A DNA stretch of 64,000 bases, taken from Hyphochytrium catenoides. Taxonomy: Eukaryota > Sar > Hyphochytriomycetes > Hyphochytriales > Hyphochytriaceae. Position 1 is the first letter of the stretch. Each line of letters begins with the position of its first letter. Both the position numbers and the translations under genes were made by a program. Location of the stretch: assembly GCA_900088475.1 (NCBI GenBank), contig FLMG01000335.1, positions 62,001 to 126,000 of the forward strand. The letters are read 5' to 3'. The notes beneath the pieces are model-generated. The model did not search any database, was not told the origin of the DNA, and saw only the letters and a program-made list of their open reading frames with translations. Below, piece after piece: positions 48,753-59,700 of the stretch.

Positions 48753-51700
48753 TCAAGACCAGTCGTCGGAGTCTGAAGCTGACTCTGTCTCATCTCCCTG
48801 TGTACCGACCAGTCCTCGTGCTGCCATTGCTGCTGACAAAGCATTTCCAAGTCTGAAAGAGTACAGAGGGGTAATGGCAACTTGCGTCATAACTCGGGAA
48901 GAACAAAAGGGAGAGCGCAGGGTCTGAACAAGAAGAGGAAGCGGGCGGAACGTTACTTACAAACCCCCGCCAACAACTGATATTTCTTGCGCTCTTGTAG
49001 TGGTCTCTGGAACTGGCTGTGGCGCTGCTGGAAGAGTCAGTGATGGAGATGACCTTGATAGCCCATCCTTAGCGTTACTGGAGTCGGGTTTCGAACTCCA
49101 GGATGGTAAGTTATCAGCACTGTCACTGCCGGATTCGCTTGTCTCTGCCCCTCCGGGCGAGGGCTGTCGAGGAGAGTGCGTAAAGGAAGAGGGGACCCTA
49201 CCTTCCCTCTTGCTAAGGCCCGAAGGTAAAGGAGGAGTTATGGAGAGCTTGGACATTGTTGACTTGAGGTCGTAATGTCTGTCTCCTTGTGAGGGCGAGC
49301 TTGGTGGGTTGGACGCTATACGGGAGGAGTCTTCTCCAACGTTAAGTCTTGGGGAAGGAGTGATTGCACTCTTGCTTGGTAATGGCTTCATTGCGGAACT
49401 CGTCATGCTAATATTCTCTTGTGGAGTGAGACTTCCGCTGGGATGCTGAAGACTGGTCTCCCCTTCCTCTTCCTTCTGTCGAGCCAGTCNNNNNNNNNNN
49501 NNNNNNNNNNNNNAAGTAAGCGTGGTCAATTTTTTCCGTCGGCTGAACCTACAACAAGAATTTAGGTCCTACTTGCTGCACTCGGGTTGGTTGGACCTGC
49601 TTCAACTGCGCGCCTTGTCTGATCGAAGCCAATAGGTCACCCATTCCAGGTGGTCCTAAAAATAGTACTTTAGGTCAAGTGCATCAGATTGGCAGGATAG
49701 TAGAAAGGGATGTGATCACAGTCAAAGTGATGCCATAGAGCTCTTCTGGAGTAAACCGCACAAGATAAGACAGATCGCAGGAGTTGTGTAGTCTAATTTT
49801 CCACAAAGGTGCGACCGACCATGGAAAGGATTCGCCAATTGTGTAGGAAGCATTCTTGATTCTGCATCCATTTCCATTCTTTTTGCACCTAATGAGCAAG
49901 GAAAAACGTTTAATGGTGGTCTTGAGGCTTTTTGAGTGGACGACATAAAGGAGTACAGACGAGAAGCGATCTTCTCCTGGATAGAGGTGCGGGGAGTATT
50001 GCCGGCCGGACCGCCGGGCGGTGGAGGGGGAACGGATGAGGCAACAGATCGAACGCTGGCTCTTGAAGTGCCACTGGGTACTCTTGGACGACTGCATCGT
50101 ACGCACAGCTGTTAGTTTCCAACTTCATCCACATAGCAAGCATAAGCAACAAACCCCTAATGCAGAAAGCATAAACGATAATACAGACACTGATTGCTCC
50201 GAGACACGAGTATGAAGGAACACATACCTCGCTGAGCTCCACAAACTATCTCCATCATCATCACTGCTACTATCAAACAAGCCCTTGCCTTGCTTGCTTC
50301 TGGCTGTAAGGGATGACAGGGGAAGAGCAGTGTAGGATGGCAATCAAGTCCATAAGGAGGTCAGCGTAGGCTATCAGCATCCAGACGTATCGTACATTGT
50401 GCTTTAGCTCCAGGCGGCGATACAGAACGAGGTACGGCCATTCCAGCGGTGAAGAGCTCTCTGCCATCATCGGCTCTCGAGCTGCAGGGGTTTAACTTAG
50501 GGAACTTCAAAATGGTCCGGGAAGACAAACCGAATCAACCGCATAACACATAGAGCTGCGGTAACAGTGTAGCAGCCAACACTTTCTTGATACCATGATC
50601 ATGAGAACAAGTGCGGGAAGCGTACTAGCAGGAAGCGGGGAGATTCAATACAGAAGGGAGGTTTGGGTGAAATGAATCGTCCGCAGAACAGGCTGCATTC
50701 ATCAGGGGCTTGGTCCTACATTTTGGCAAGATTCCTTGCGTTTAGCCGATGGAGTCGCTGCCCACCGCTTACGCTTACGCTGCTAGTACTCGCTGAAAAG
50801 GAGACCGCAGAGGTAGTTGAGAAGACGCTATCATCTTCCTCATCACTGCCATCATCATCGCTACCTAGGCGGTAATCATACATTAGGGATGAAATTGCAG
50901 TTCATGGCGGACTATCGTTAAGAAATAAACAGATGGCGTGCTATTACCAAACGAGGCGAAAGGAGTTACCTTCCAGAAATGATGGAGTGTATCGAGAGGA
51001 GTATGCGCTTCCTTCATGAGTGGGAAGGGGGGGAGGACTGTCAGGGGGAAGGGGCGGAGCATCCGTGGCTAGGGGAAAGCAGCTGGTTAGGAAATCTCGC
51101 CATAAAGGTTGAGGGTTCCCCCAAAGGATAAACCTCTTACAGTCAGAGCCGTCGGAGTCATCGACATCATCCTCGTGGTCCCTAGGCAGTGGGGGAGGCT
51201 CGTCATCCTTTACTCTGCTTCTGTATTTGATTCGATGCGACATCGGCTCTTCTTCCGGTAGAGGAGGAGCTATTGAAGGACAGATGTTAGAAGTTACAGT
51301 GGAAGGATTATTCAGAAGGATTAATCAGTCCCCTACATACACTGACGGACGAGAAGGCAAGAAAAGGGGTGGAAAGGAGATGGAGATAGCGCTGCTCAAA
51401 GGGGAGAAGAGGAGATTTAGCAATTGAGAAAAGAAAAGAGTAAAGATTAATGTCTCGTGGAGTGATAGAATCCACGCGGAAGGGCGCTACTTGAGGAGCG
51501 TGCTAGCACCAACCGGCGTCAGGGGGTGGTATGTGGAGTTTTGGCTTTGGCGTATATCTCTCCGTAACCTTTGGAACCAACTTGTCCACTCCTTCTACTC
51601 GACCTCCAGCAGCGTCACGAAGACGTTTGTCATAGGTCGCCCGCTTGACACGCTCCTCATTCTGCTTTAACCTGGAAGGATCAAGAGAAAAGGTGGGGGA

Positions 51701-53311
51701 TCAGTAAAAGAACAGAGTGAACTAAAGAAAAGAGTAGTATATGGAGGAGACGACAAATGGAATTTTCGGCGGTGCACAGCAGTCTTTGGAATTAACCGGT
51801 ATGGATGCGACGATCTAATGAAAGAAGGATCGCTAATGACAGGCATGAGCCACGTTCACTCTCTGTTGAAATGAGGGTGGCGAGTGCAAAAGCTGAAGGC
51901 AGAAGATAGCATGGATAACACACGCCACCACGCTCACCTCCTGGCCCTACGACGTCGAGCCTCCAGAATCTTTTGAGTCTCCTCATCTACCGTGCCAAAC
52001 TCAATCCTTCTTTCTAAAGGAGTGAGCTTGGCAATCCGCTGGAAGCAAGAAACCAAAGCCAGACAACGATACCATCCATCCTCGGTAAGAACAGGGAAAG
52101 GTAAGAACTCGTAAGTCGGGGACGCTAACCTCATCCTCTTCTCTTTTCTGTCTCAGCATCTCCTCGTACTTTAGTTTCCTTTTCTGCAGCACAGGAAACA
52201 GGTGTGTCATGATGTGGCCCAAATTCGGAGGACCAATACACCGAGAGAGAATCGAGCATCATCCAAAATACTACTGACCTCAAGCTTCGCTTGACGTTTC
52301 CTCTCCTTCTCTTCCTCTATTTTCCGTAGTCGCGCTTTCTCCTTGTGCCGCTGGCGCTTTAGTTCCTTAGCGGGCTCACTGTTGGAGTCCAAAGCGGCAG
52401 TCAATAAATAAACCCAGCGCTCCAAGTCCAGCCTGTTCAGTGCTACAGGACGAGAAGTGGGAAGATTACTTAGGGCATACAAAAGGAAAGCGATAGTTGT
52501 CAGCAGGAGATAGGGTACCTGATACGAACATTGCCTTGCCCCCGTCAAACCGAAGCTGAAGGCCATAGTTCGCATCCTTGGACAGGAGGACAGGGTCATC
52601 CCACTGACAGAAGAAGTTCACCTTTTAATAAGGGACATGGCTTAGTACATGGACAGAGGCCGTGGAGGAGTGGAATAACGATGGTCTGAGGGAGGACGAA
52701 TAGAGCTGGAGGAGAGACTTCTTATAAAAGATGTTAGGGAGGACTGGCTATTGTCAGAGAGGACAATGTGGAGGGAAAGGAGAGAGCGAGAGAGCCTGTG
52801 CGTGTGTGAGAGAGAGGGGGTGAGAGAGAGAGAGTGAGGCGGAGAGAGAAAGAAGCAGAGCAACAGGGACGACTGGGAAACTGAGTTGCAGCGACACCTT
52901 CCCCTCCTCCATGACTGGGCCGTTAAGGACGTCCTCTTTCCTCCGGTAGAACTTCAGCCTTCGGCCATAGAGCTCGCAATAACGATCCTCCCTAAGTCAT
53001 GCGCAGGTCGTTAAGAAGAAGGAAATGGCAACAAGCGCCAGGAGGAACGCACATGAGAACATGTCCATCACTAGAGATCTGCAAATATAAAGCAAGGGAA
53101 CAAGAGGCGCCTTCTTATCGGAGACTCACATCGTATACTTAGGCTCCTCATGTTTCTCGTCTAATCTTTCTCTCTGTACATTCCCTCCGCTGGTCGTTAC
53201 TCTATGGGCTTGGCTCTTTACATACTGCGTCACCTTCTGCTGCGTTCGTTCTGAAGGCCAATGCCGCACCCGCACGCGCAAGTAGCCGACCCCAAGGAGC
53301 GGGCCCGGCAT
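48753..53311 (-). CDS. PH-domain protein with WH2 motif and acidic C-terminus (putative Arp2/3 activator)
   Basis: Exons 53130-53311, 53049-53078, 52898-52991, 52519-52621, 52279-52442, 52130-52183, 51938-52038 and 51514-51671 join in phase: a PH domain (YCELYGRRLKFYRRKEDVLN, LERWVYLLTAAL) and a basic coiled coil (ELKRQRHKEKARLRKIEEEK). Then come 51141-51269 and 50970-51068 (DDEPPPLPRD, APPLPPDSPPPLP), 50779-50864 (SDDDGSDEEDDSVF), 50228-50303 (KGLFDSSSDDDGDSLW) and 50091 onward (SVPPPPPGGPAGN). 49573-49655 is a WH2 motif (GDLLASIRQGAQLKQV, actin-binding). A Ser/Pro-rich block follows to 48961, and 48753-48852 ends LLGNALSAAMAARG then ETESASDSDDWS. WH2 plus a central helix plus an acidic tail ending in Trp is the Arp2/3-activating layout. 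Between 50778 and 50304, and between 50000 and 49656, joins are unsettled, and a 24-N gap interrupts. If the donor at 51513 is not used, 51503-53311 is a separate 298-residue PH protein. Confidence 0.65.
49490..49513. other. Assembly gap (24 N) in the PH/WH2 gene
   Basis: The gap lies between the exon that follows the WH2 motif and the Ser/Pro-rich block. With exactly 24 bases the upstream exon, entered in the phase set by its acceptor, would not keep frame, so the real gap size or the exon boundary differs. Confidence 0.9.
52780..52860. repeat. GA-rich purine tract in an intron
   Basis: A run dominated by GAGAGA, with GTGTGT interruptions, lies inside the intron 52622-52897 of the PH/WH2 gene. 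On the gene's strand it is a CT-rich tract. It translates only to Ser/Leu low complexity. Confidence 0.85.
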
Positions 53312-53485
53312 TGTGTCAGAAAGTTATACTGTTCCCATGAGGCGGCACAGACTTATCGGTTTCAAGGGGTCAATACACCGGTCTCCTCCACCTTGGACTC
53401 CTCCGCCTTCTGATACTTCTTTCGGCCACCTCCTCTCAAGACCACTACCTTCTCACTTCGCTCTCGCCTTCTCGCGCCGTCGGCG

Positions 53486-54020
53486 ATGTGTCTCTGCCCA
53501 TCTAGGAGACAGACCATCAGAAGAATGCTTTCATCAGCTGAAGGATATGTCAAGGAGGAGGTAGCCACACAGCAAAGCCGGAGTCAACATAGCACCTGTC
53601 AAAACGCAATCACTCCTCGAACCTATTCCCCCAGGTGTCCCACAGGCCTAATTACCCAAGCAAATACTTTGTCTCACACCCATTCCTTCTCCGACTGTAT
53701 CAACCTGGTCAACACTTGTGTCTCTCTCTCTCCCTTGCTTCATCTTCCTCTGTCGTCGCCACAGTCATCATCTGCCTGTGTCCTTCAGCACAACCGTCCA
53801 GCCCAATCAAGAGACATCCTCAGACGAAGAAACAGGACCAGAAAGTTTGGCTTGACTTACGCTCTCTGCTAGACAAGGCAAGGGCAAGGGCTGCCCCTTA
53901 GAGCACATCAGTCACACGCCAGTTGGACTTGCTGCGTCGCGAGCTCATCCCGGTCACGATTTATGACGAAGGGGAACCGTCGGAAGACACCGGGCAAGAG
54001 TCTGTCTTGAGCTTTCCCTA
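53486..54020 (+). CDS. Possible small gene between the PH gene and OPA3, unresolved
   Basis: A CT-rich tract at 53690-53775 ends in CGCCACAG, an excellent acceptor. After it two frames are open. One reads QHNRPAQSRDILRRRNRTRK. The other reads KKQDQKVWLDLRSLLDKARA, meets a TAG at 53899 and continues in frame as RQLDLLRRELIPVTIYDEGE. Neither can be joined cleanly to an upstream exon; a start around 53486 or 53528 (MLSSAEGYVKEE before a GTAGCC donor) would fit the first frame. I recognise no family. It may be a 5' exon region of OPA3, a separate small gene or a decayed copy. Confidence 0.25.
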
Positions 54021-54093
54021 ACACGCCCCTTCAATAGGCCTACTAGGGAGAGGCGAAGTGGGTGTTGGTGTTGCAAGGGACTGCTCTCTAAGC

Positions 54094-54964
54094 ATGTCGA
54101 GTCTTCCCGTGCAGAAGCTGGTCACTCTAGCCGTCAAGACAGTGACGAAGCCCGTGGCCAAGGCCGTGGCTGCACGAGCCAAGGAGACTCCGACCTTGCG
54201 AAATGTCTGTGTGGCCCTAGGCAACTTTTCCAACTGGTTCACGATTAGAGTCAACGTCTGGTATAGTAATGGCAAAGTGAAAGAGGTAGGGTGACTAGCT
54301 CCCATCACTCGCATTTTCCTGATATCCTATCTGCTTTGTGAGTCTGCTTTTTGGTCGTGCTACCGTCGGGTGTGAGCTTTACAGTTGGCCGAGCTCAGCA
54401 CAGCTGGCTTGGGCCCAATCTCGATGTCACACGCGCACGGATACTGGGGTTAAAGCCAGAAGACCAAAGCTTTCTTTCGACTAACGTCCCTACTTTGCAG
54501 ATAAAAAGGCTGGAGGAGAGTAAAGCGGTGGAGAAGGGCTCCGAGGTGCTAAGTGAGAGCATTATCTTTACAGTCAGTGCCGCTCTCATCATCTTCGAGG
54601 TGGATAGACAGAATAAGAAGTCTGCAAAGGAGAAGGCTCTAGTAGCCGAGAAGCAGAAGCAACTCCATCTGGTGATCATTGCACACTCCCGTTTATTCCA
54701 CCATCTATGAGCCCTCCGTCTCTTGATCTGGACGTCTCTTCATGTGGACTTCGCAACTCTTGATTCTCTCTCGCTCTGTCGGACTAATGTTTGTCTTTGC
54801 GTCTATCCCTGGACTATGTTCGAAATGACTAGGAGCTGGAGGATAGATTTGCAAGGATGGAAGAAACTCTCAAAGGGTTGCAGAGTGAAGACCAGCTTCT
54901 AAGAAGCAAGGTGGAGAGGACCATCGTGGACGTTACATCCGAGCTTCAAAAATTCAGCAGCTAA
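54094..54964 (+). CDS. OPA3: OPA3-like mitochondrial protein
   Basis: OPA3 is a small inner-membrane mitochondrial protein needed for normal organelle shape; its loss causes optic atrophy in humans. Exons 54094-54285, 54501-54671 and 54833-54964 join in phase 0 to give 164 residues; the human protein has 179. The N-terminus MSSLPVQKLVTLAVKTVTKP and the following basic stretch match the family's targeting region. NFSNWFTIRVNVWYSNGKVK, KAVEKGSEVLSESIIF and the hydrophobic TVSAALIIFEVDRQNKKS follow, and a coiled coil (LEDRFARMEETLKGLQSEDQ) closes the protein. The sequence 54351-54500 is also open in the second exon's frame but was treated as intron because joining at 54501 reproduces the family alignment without an insert. 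Confidence 0.85.
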
Positions 54965-55227
54965 GAGTAGGAAGCCCAGCGATCAGCTAGCTGCTGTATA
55001 TTTATTAATCTGGTGAATTCAGAAGTAAGACGAAGGTCAAAGAAATGAACCAGGAGCAGACAGGTAAAGCCAGGGGAAGCCGGGAACAGAAGAAGAGCAG
55101 TAGTCTAAGAATTTGCTACGCCTGGCCACGCGAACAGTCCAGATCACCTTGTAGCTAACTCAGTGCTTGGGGTGATAGTAGCTCTGATAAGGCGTAGATC
55201 ATAAGCCAATCGTCAGATAGAACCTGG
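54965..55227. other. Convergent 3' region, nothing seen
   Basis: This is the space between the stops of OPA3 (+) and the 73-residue protein (-). No ORF, repeat or RNA gene is seen. Confidence 0.5.
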
Positions 55228-55605
55228 TTATTTCCCTGAAGCCTTTTCTCTTTCCTCCATCTCCCGCTTTCTTTGTTCATGGAGGGCCCTGGTTACGGAC
55301 TCAGGTCGGTCCGATCCAAAGTATTGATGTCGGTCCTTGCCTAAAGGGTTTGAATAAAGGGTTTGATGCGATTAGGAATCAATTCGTCACTTGCCAAGAA
55401 AACTATGCTGGCAATTTGCGTCCCGGCTTACCTAGCATATAGTACGGGATGCCCGTGACTGTGAGCAAGAAGGCTAAACCTACAACAGTCTGCAAGATGT
55501 GGAGGGTAAGAAGCCATCTTCCTCATGAGTTGAGAGCTAACGGCGCCTTGATACCTTAGTTTTATCCCCGCCCGGCACCCGCTGAAGGAGTGAGTAGAGA
55601 ACCAT
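55228..55605 (-). CDS. 73-residue single-pass membrane protein
   Basis: Three small exons, 55555-55605, 55432-55489 and 55228-55340, join in phase to a complete protein with start and stop. The N-terminal 17 residues (MVLYSLLQRVPGGDKTK) lead into one hydrophobic helix, TVVGLAFLLTVTGIPYYML, at residues 18-36. A charged tail follows: GKDRHQYFGSDRPESVTRAL, then EQRKREMEEREK. The layout (short N-terminus, one helix, charged helical tail) resembles accessory subunits of respiratory complexes or import machinery, but I cannot name the family. An ORF diverging from the same region (55630-55944, +, 104 codons) is possible but weak. Confidence 0.6.
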
Positions 55606-55999
55606 GACTTTGGATGAGCGTGATCTCCGGTGCCACGGAACTACCGTGAATTTGTATTTTGCACAACCCGCTCCCTTGACTTTCTATGGTCAAGCGCTAG
55701 ACTGTGCCAGCCGGTTGTGTTATGTAGGCGAGAACTAGCTAGAGCCTTGGCTAGAGCGGTGAGTCTGATAGAGGACAAGATAGAGCGATCATTGCAGGAG
55801 TGGCTCCTGAAGAAGGCATTGGCCCATGGCGGTCCGATAATAGCAGCAGAGCTTCTCTCTCAATTACCAAAGGTCCCAATGGCGGTGCTGGTTGAGGAGA
55901 GTGATGATGTGATGAAGACAACGAAGGCACTGCCGTCGTCTTGATAATTGTGCATTGCGCTTCAGCATAGAACCATAGGCGGTAGGCTGAGTGTTGTTG

Positions 56000-56796
56000 G
56001 TGTGATGCCTTCTTATAAATGATAACCTTAAAACCATCATTTCTTGGTTACCAGCCATCTGGTTATCAGCATTAGACTAGTAATCCCGCTGTAAGTCATC
56101 TGTTAGTTATGATGTTACAGGGTGGATAGTTCTACTTGTTGTACTTGTACTTGCAGTTTACCTTGGGTGCGGCGGGCGTTACAGACTCATTTCCTAATCT
56201 CACCTGCCTTTGGACCTACTATGAGCCTCCCTCGTCAGCGCGCAGGGGGAGAGGAGCAGCAGCTCCACATTAGGCTTCTCTCCGCTGCCAGTCGACAAAC
56301 TCATGATTGTACTATGAAAAAGCCTGACACAGGAGAAAGGCGATGGAAGTGCTCCAGGGATGGGGTGAGACAGGCCATCCTTGTACACCAAGAAGAGTTG
56401 CCGCGTTTGTGAGATCCTTTATCGTGGCCACACTGGAAAGCAGATGGGAAGCAGATGGGGCTGTTTGTGGCACCTCTTCCTGCCAGGAAGAGCGAATAAA
56501 CAACGTATTTACCCTTTATTTTTTTGATTACAGGGCAGACGCATTTCTTGGACTCCTTGAAACACCAGTGTGCTGCCGGTAGAACGATCACCGTTTGGGT
56601 TAGACACTGAACTCCTGCGCATCATTGAACTGCCTAGTGTCATGTTGTCCAAGCATGATTATTGCCTTGACCTTCCACAGTGTACCATTTGAGATCAAGC
56701 TTCAAGTTTGTACCCAAAGCGCACACTCCGTGAACACTATGAGAAGGCGCACGGAGCAGTCTTTGAAAGTATAGGTGACAGAATTCATTGAGCAGA
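56000..56796. other. Probable 5' exons of the EF-hand gene, unresolved
   Basis: The plus strand contains coding-looking pieces in changing frames: FTLGAAGVTDSFPNLTCLWT near 56160-56215, FGLDTELLRIIELPSVMLSK near 56590-56650 and YPKRTLREHYEKAHGAVFES near 56710-56770. CAG acceptors and GT donors lie around them, but I could not find joins that keep phase. The last two are in one frame separated by a TGA at 56690, which an intron would remove. They read towards the exon at 56797 and are probably the N-terminal part of that gene. Confidence 0.35.
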
Positions 56797-59700
56797 AAAG
56801 CTGAGCAGTCTACGCTCCCAGGCGTATGGCGGCTATGCTCTGATGTGAGTGTGCCGGGATCATAGGTGTAAGATATTAGCAGCCCAATGGGGGTTGACAG
56901 AAAACCCTCCAAAAGGAGGCTCGAACCTGTAAGACTGAAGCGGTCTGAGCAGTCGGAGCATTCACCCAAAGATAAAAGCAAGAAGTCCTTCAGACAAGTC
57001 TCTAATGGCTCCGAACTTGAGAGTTCTATCAAAGGGGGACACCATCTTCTTCGCACAGCCATGGATGTAGGGGCTGCCAATGAGTCTGGTTGTGCTTTGA
57101 CTGGGCCATCGGCTGATCTGGTAGCAGAAGGAGGGCGGACTACATCTAGCCGTCCTAGCAGAAGAAGCACCGTGAAACCCACCCAAGCTAGGGTGGGCAG
57201 TACGAAGAGAGTCAGTCCAGAGCGAGAGCGAGGTGGCAGCGTTAGACCCTCGCTGAGGGCGGGAAGTTCAGTGAGTGCTACCAGTGAAGGCAACCATGAA
57301 GCTGAAAGGGAGTCGCTAAAGAAATCCGCGAAGAGATTAGAACGAAAGCCGTCCTCTGCTGTGAGTGAGACTGGTTTTAAACGCCCTTCTTTACAAAGTA
57401 CTGCCTCTACTGTCACCGTGGCTTCTATCATACAACGGCGATCAATCGAGAGAAAGAGGGTGCAGCAGGCCAAGAAGCACCCCCCTGCTATTGAGGAAGG
57501 GGAGTCCATTATAGAGGGTAAGCAGACAGACAGCAACTTCGTGGCAGCATTTCTCGCTCCTCGCCATCCATTCTCGCGCTGCTTAACCTTTCTTGGCTTG
57601 CGCCCCCTGGCTGTGAGTCATTTTGTGGTTTATACCTTCTTACGCCTACCTCTACAGCACACGCGCTGCCTTCCTGTCCTGCAATCTACGTTGTGCTCAT
57701 GCTACACCTTATCCTTCGACTAACTGCTGTATCTAGCTGCCGAGAAGCAAGCAAGTATCCCCCGGGCACGTGTGGTACCACAGTGGAAAGTCTCGCTGCA
57801 TCGCTTGATCAATAAGAAGCCCCTAGTTCCTCTTCCTCCTGCCGGACATCCAGCCGAGAACCTCCTTCACGAGCTCCGATGTAAGCTGTTAGCGGAGAGA
57901 GAGTAGACCAGCAACAGCCAACTGGAGCAGCCACCGCTGAGGACATTGTGTCACATCATAGCGGACTAACACTTTACCCTTCCCTCAATTCGCGACAGTG
58001 GACAATGATGACATGGTACGAATGCGATGGGCCTTCGAAGATATCGACGTCGAGTAAGGCATAGGACGTCCTTCACTAGTCTCTCTTCCATCACTCAACT
58101 TTACATGCCTTCTGATTCACCTCTGTACTCCTTCACCCTCGTCAGTCTCTCCTACTCCTCTGACACCATCCAGGCTTGGGTACTCTAAGGGCACTCACTC
58201 TCTGCGAGGAGCTCTTCTCCCCCTCCTTATAATTCTTTGGGCTCTCAGTGAGTGGGCTGTACCTGACGCACTTCCGTCCTTCGCTTATCCTTAGCTTCAG
58301 ATGCTACGTTACGGGTACCGAGCTCCTCGCAGCCATAGGGCGAAGCCCAAGTGAGTTTTACTCTCTAACGATTCGGAGAATTTGTAAGTACAAAGCGGCT
58401 GGTTTCGCTCAAGGTTCCGATGGCCGGGAGCGTCGTAGGGACAGTGGTTACCAATGTGCGGCAGTAGCGTGACACCAACAAAAGCCCAAGCTTCAAGAAA
58501 ACTTCTTTCAGACTGTTGACTGCGCTCTGTTGTTCTTCGCACAGTGGGCAGAGAGAAAGAGATCATGGACTTTAATGACTTTTTACACTTTGTTTGCTTC
58601 TACTGCAAGCTCTCAAAGCTGGAGATCACTCGATGTAAGTAGCGCCTTCTGAGCTATTAGGTGTCCTTCAATACGGAGGGGGCACCACCCTCTTCCTAAG
58701 TTAATTTTGACGCCGTTGACGATGATCTCGCGCTTACTGCCATGCCTGACTGTTTTTCTGGGTGCAAGTCTGCTTCAACCTCTTTGATGACGATGGTAAT
58801 GGCACTCTCGATGAGGTGAGACCCAAGCAGATTCTTTGTCATGCAAATTGACTACATACTCTTCTGCAGTCTTCTTTACCGATTTTATTGAACCCCGCTG
58901 ACCTTGGTGCCTGTACCCTGCTGCTTCCTTTCCATCATCTTCAGAAAGAGTTCATGTGCCTATCTAAGCTGGTCAATGAGTCCAATCCAGACTTTGAATT
59001 TCCTGGGAACTTCAAGACGGCTTTAAACAATTTTGACAGGTGAACGCAGAGAGACAATGGAAAGGATGAATAGTAACGACATGCCGAGACGGAGGGAACA
59101 AATGAGCGAGCATTAAGTCGGATGCGATTAGCGCACGACAAAGCCTGAGTGGCCCTTCCGGGCTTTTTACCTCTGGGCTCCTTTGCGGCTTCTGTACCAT
59201 TTGTCCAACCTGCTCCTAGGGCTGTGGAGATCTGTTGTCTCCCTGCAGCTGCACTCCCTTATCGTAACATTTCTTGGCCACCGTTCGTCGGCATAATCAC
59301 TAATTATCTGCGGTTCGACTAATTATCTGCGGTTCGTTAAGGAACTCTGATGGCGTGATCGACTTCGAAGAGTTCAAGTTTATGAATTATCGGTTCAACC
59401 TAGTCTTTCATCCTTTGTATGAACTCCAAGACCTGCTGCAGACTCTCACCTTAGGTAAGCGTCGCGACTTCTTCTCTAGTTTGTTTCCACCTTTCCACTT
59501 CGGGGTTCCCGCACTTCCAGGGCAGTTGTATTGCGTCGGTCTCCTTGACGTCCTCTAAATTTTGTCTAAGTCCTCCCAACCTGAGTGCTCTCTTTTGTTC
59601 TGTTCCTTTACTCTCTCTGGTGGTGCTTTCTCTTGTTCTGTTCATTTGCGCCTTTCCACTTGCACTCTTCATCTGTCAGGAGCGCTAAGTGGCTTTCCCC

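Noticed and set aside
54351-54500. Extension of the second OPA3 exon upstream, which is open in frame
   Set aside because: Starting at 54501 after CTTTGCAG gives an uninterrupted match to the OPA3 family; the extra 50 residues would be an insert unknown in the family.
56640-57536. Minus-strand ORF of 298 codons opposite the EF-hand gene's basic exon
   Set aside because: The plus frame joins in phase to exons on both sides and leads into EF-hand loops. The minus frame is Leu/Ser-rich as expected for the complement of Lys/Glu/Ser codons.
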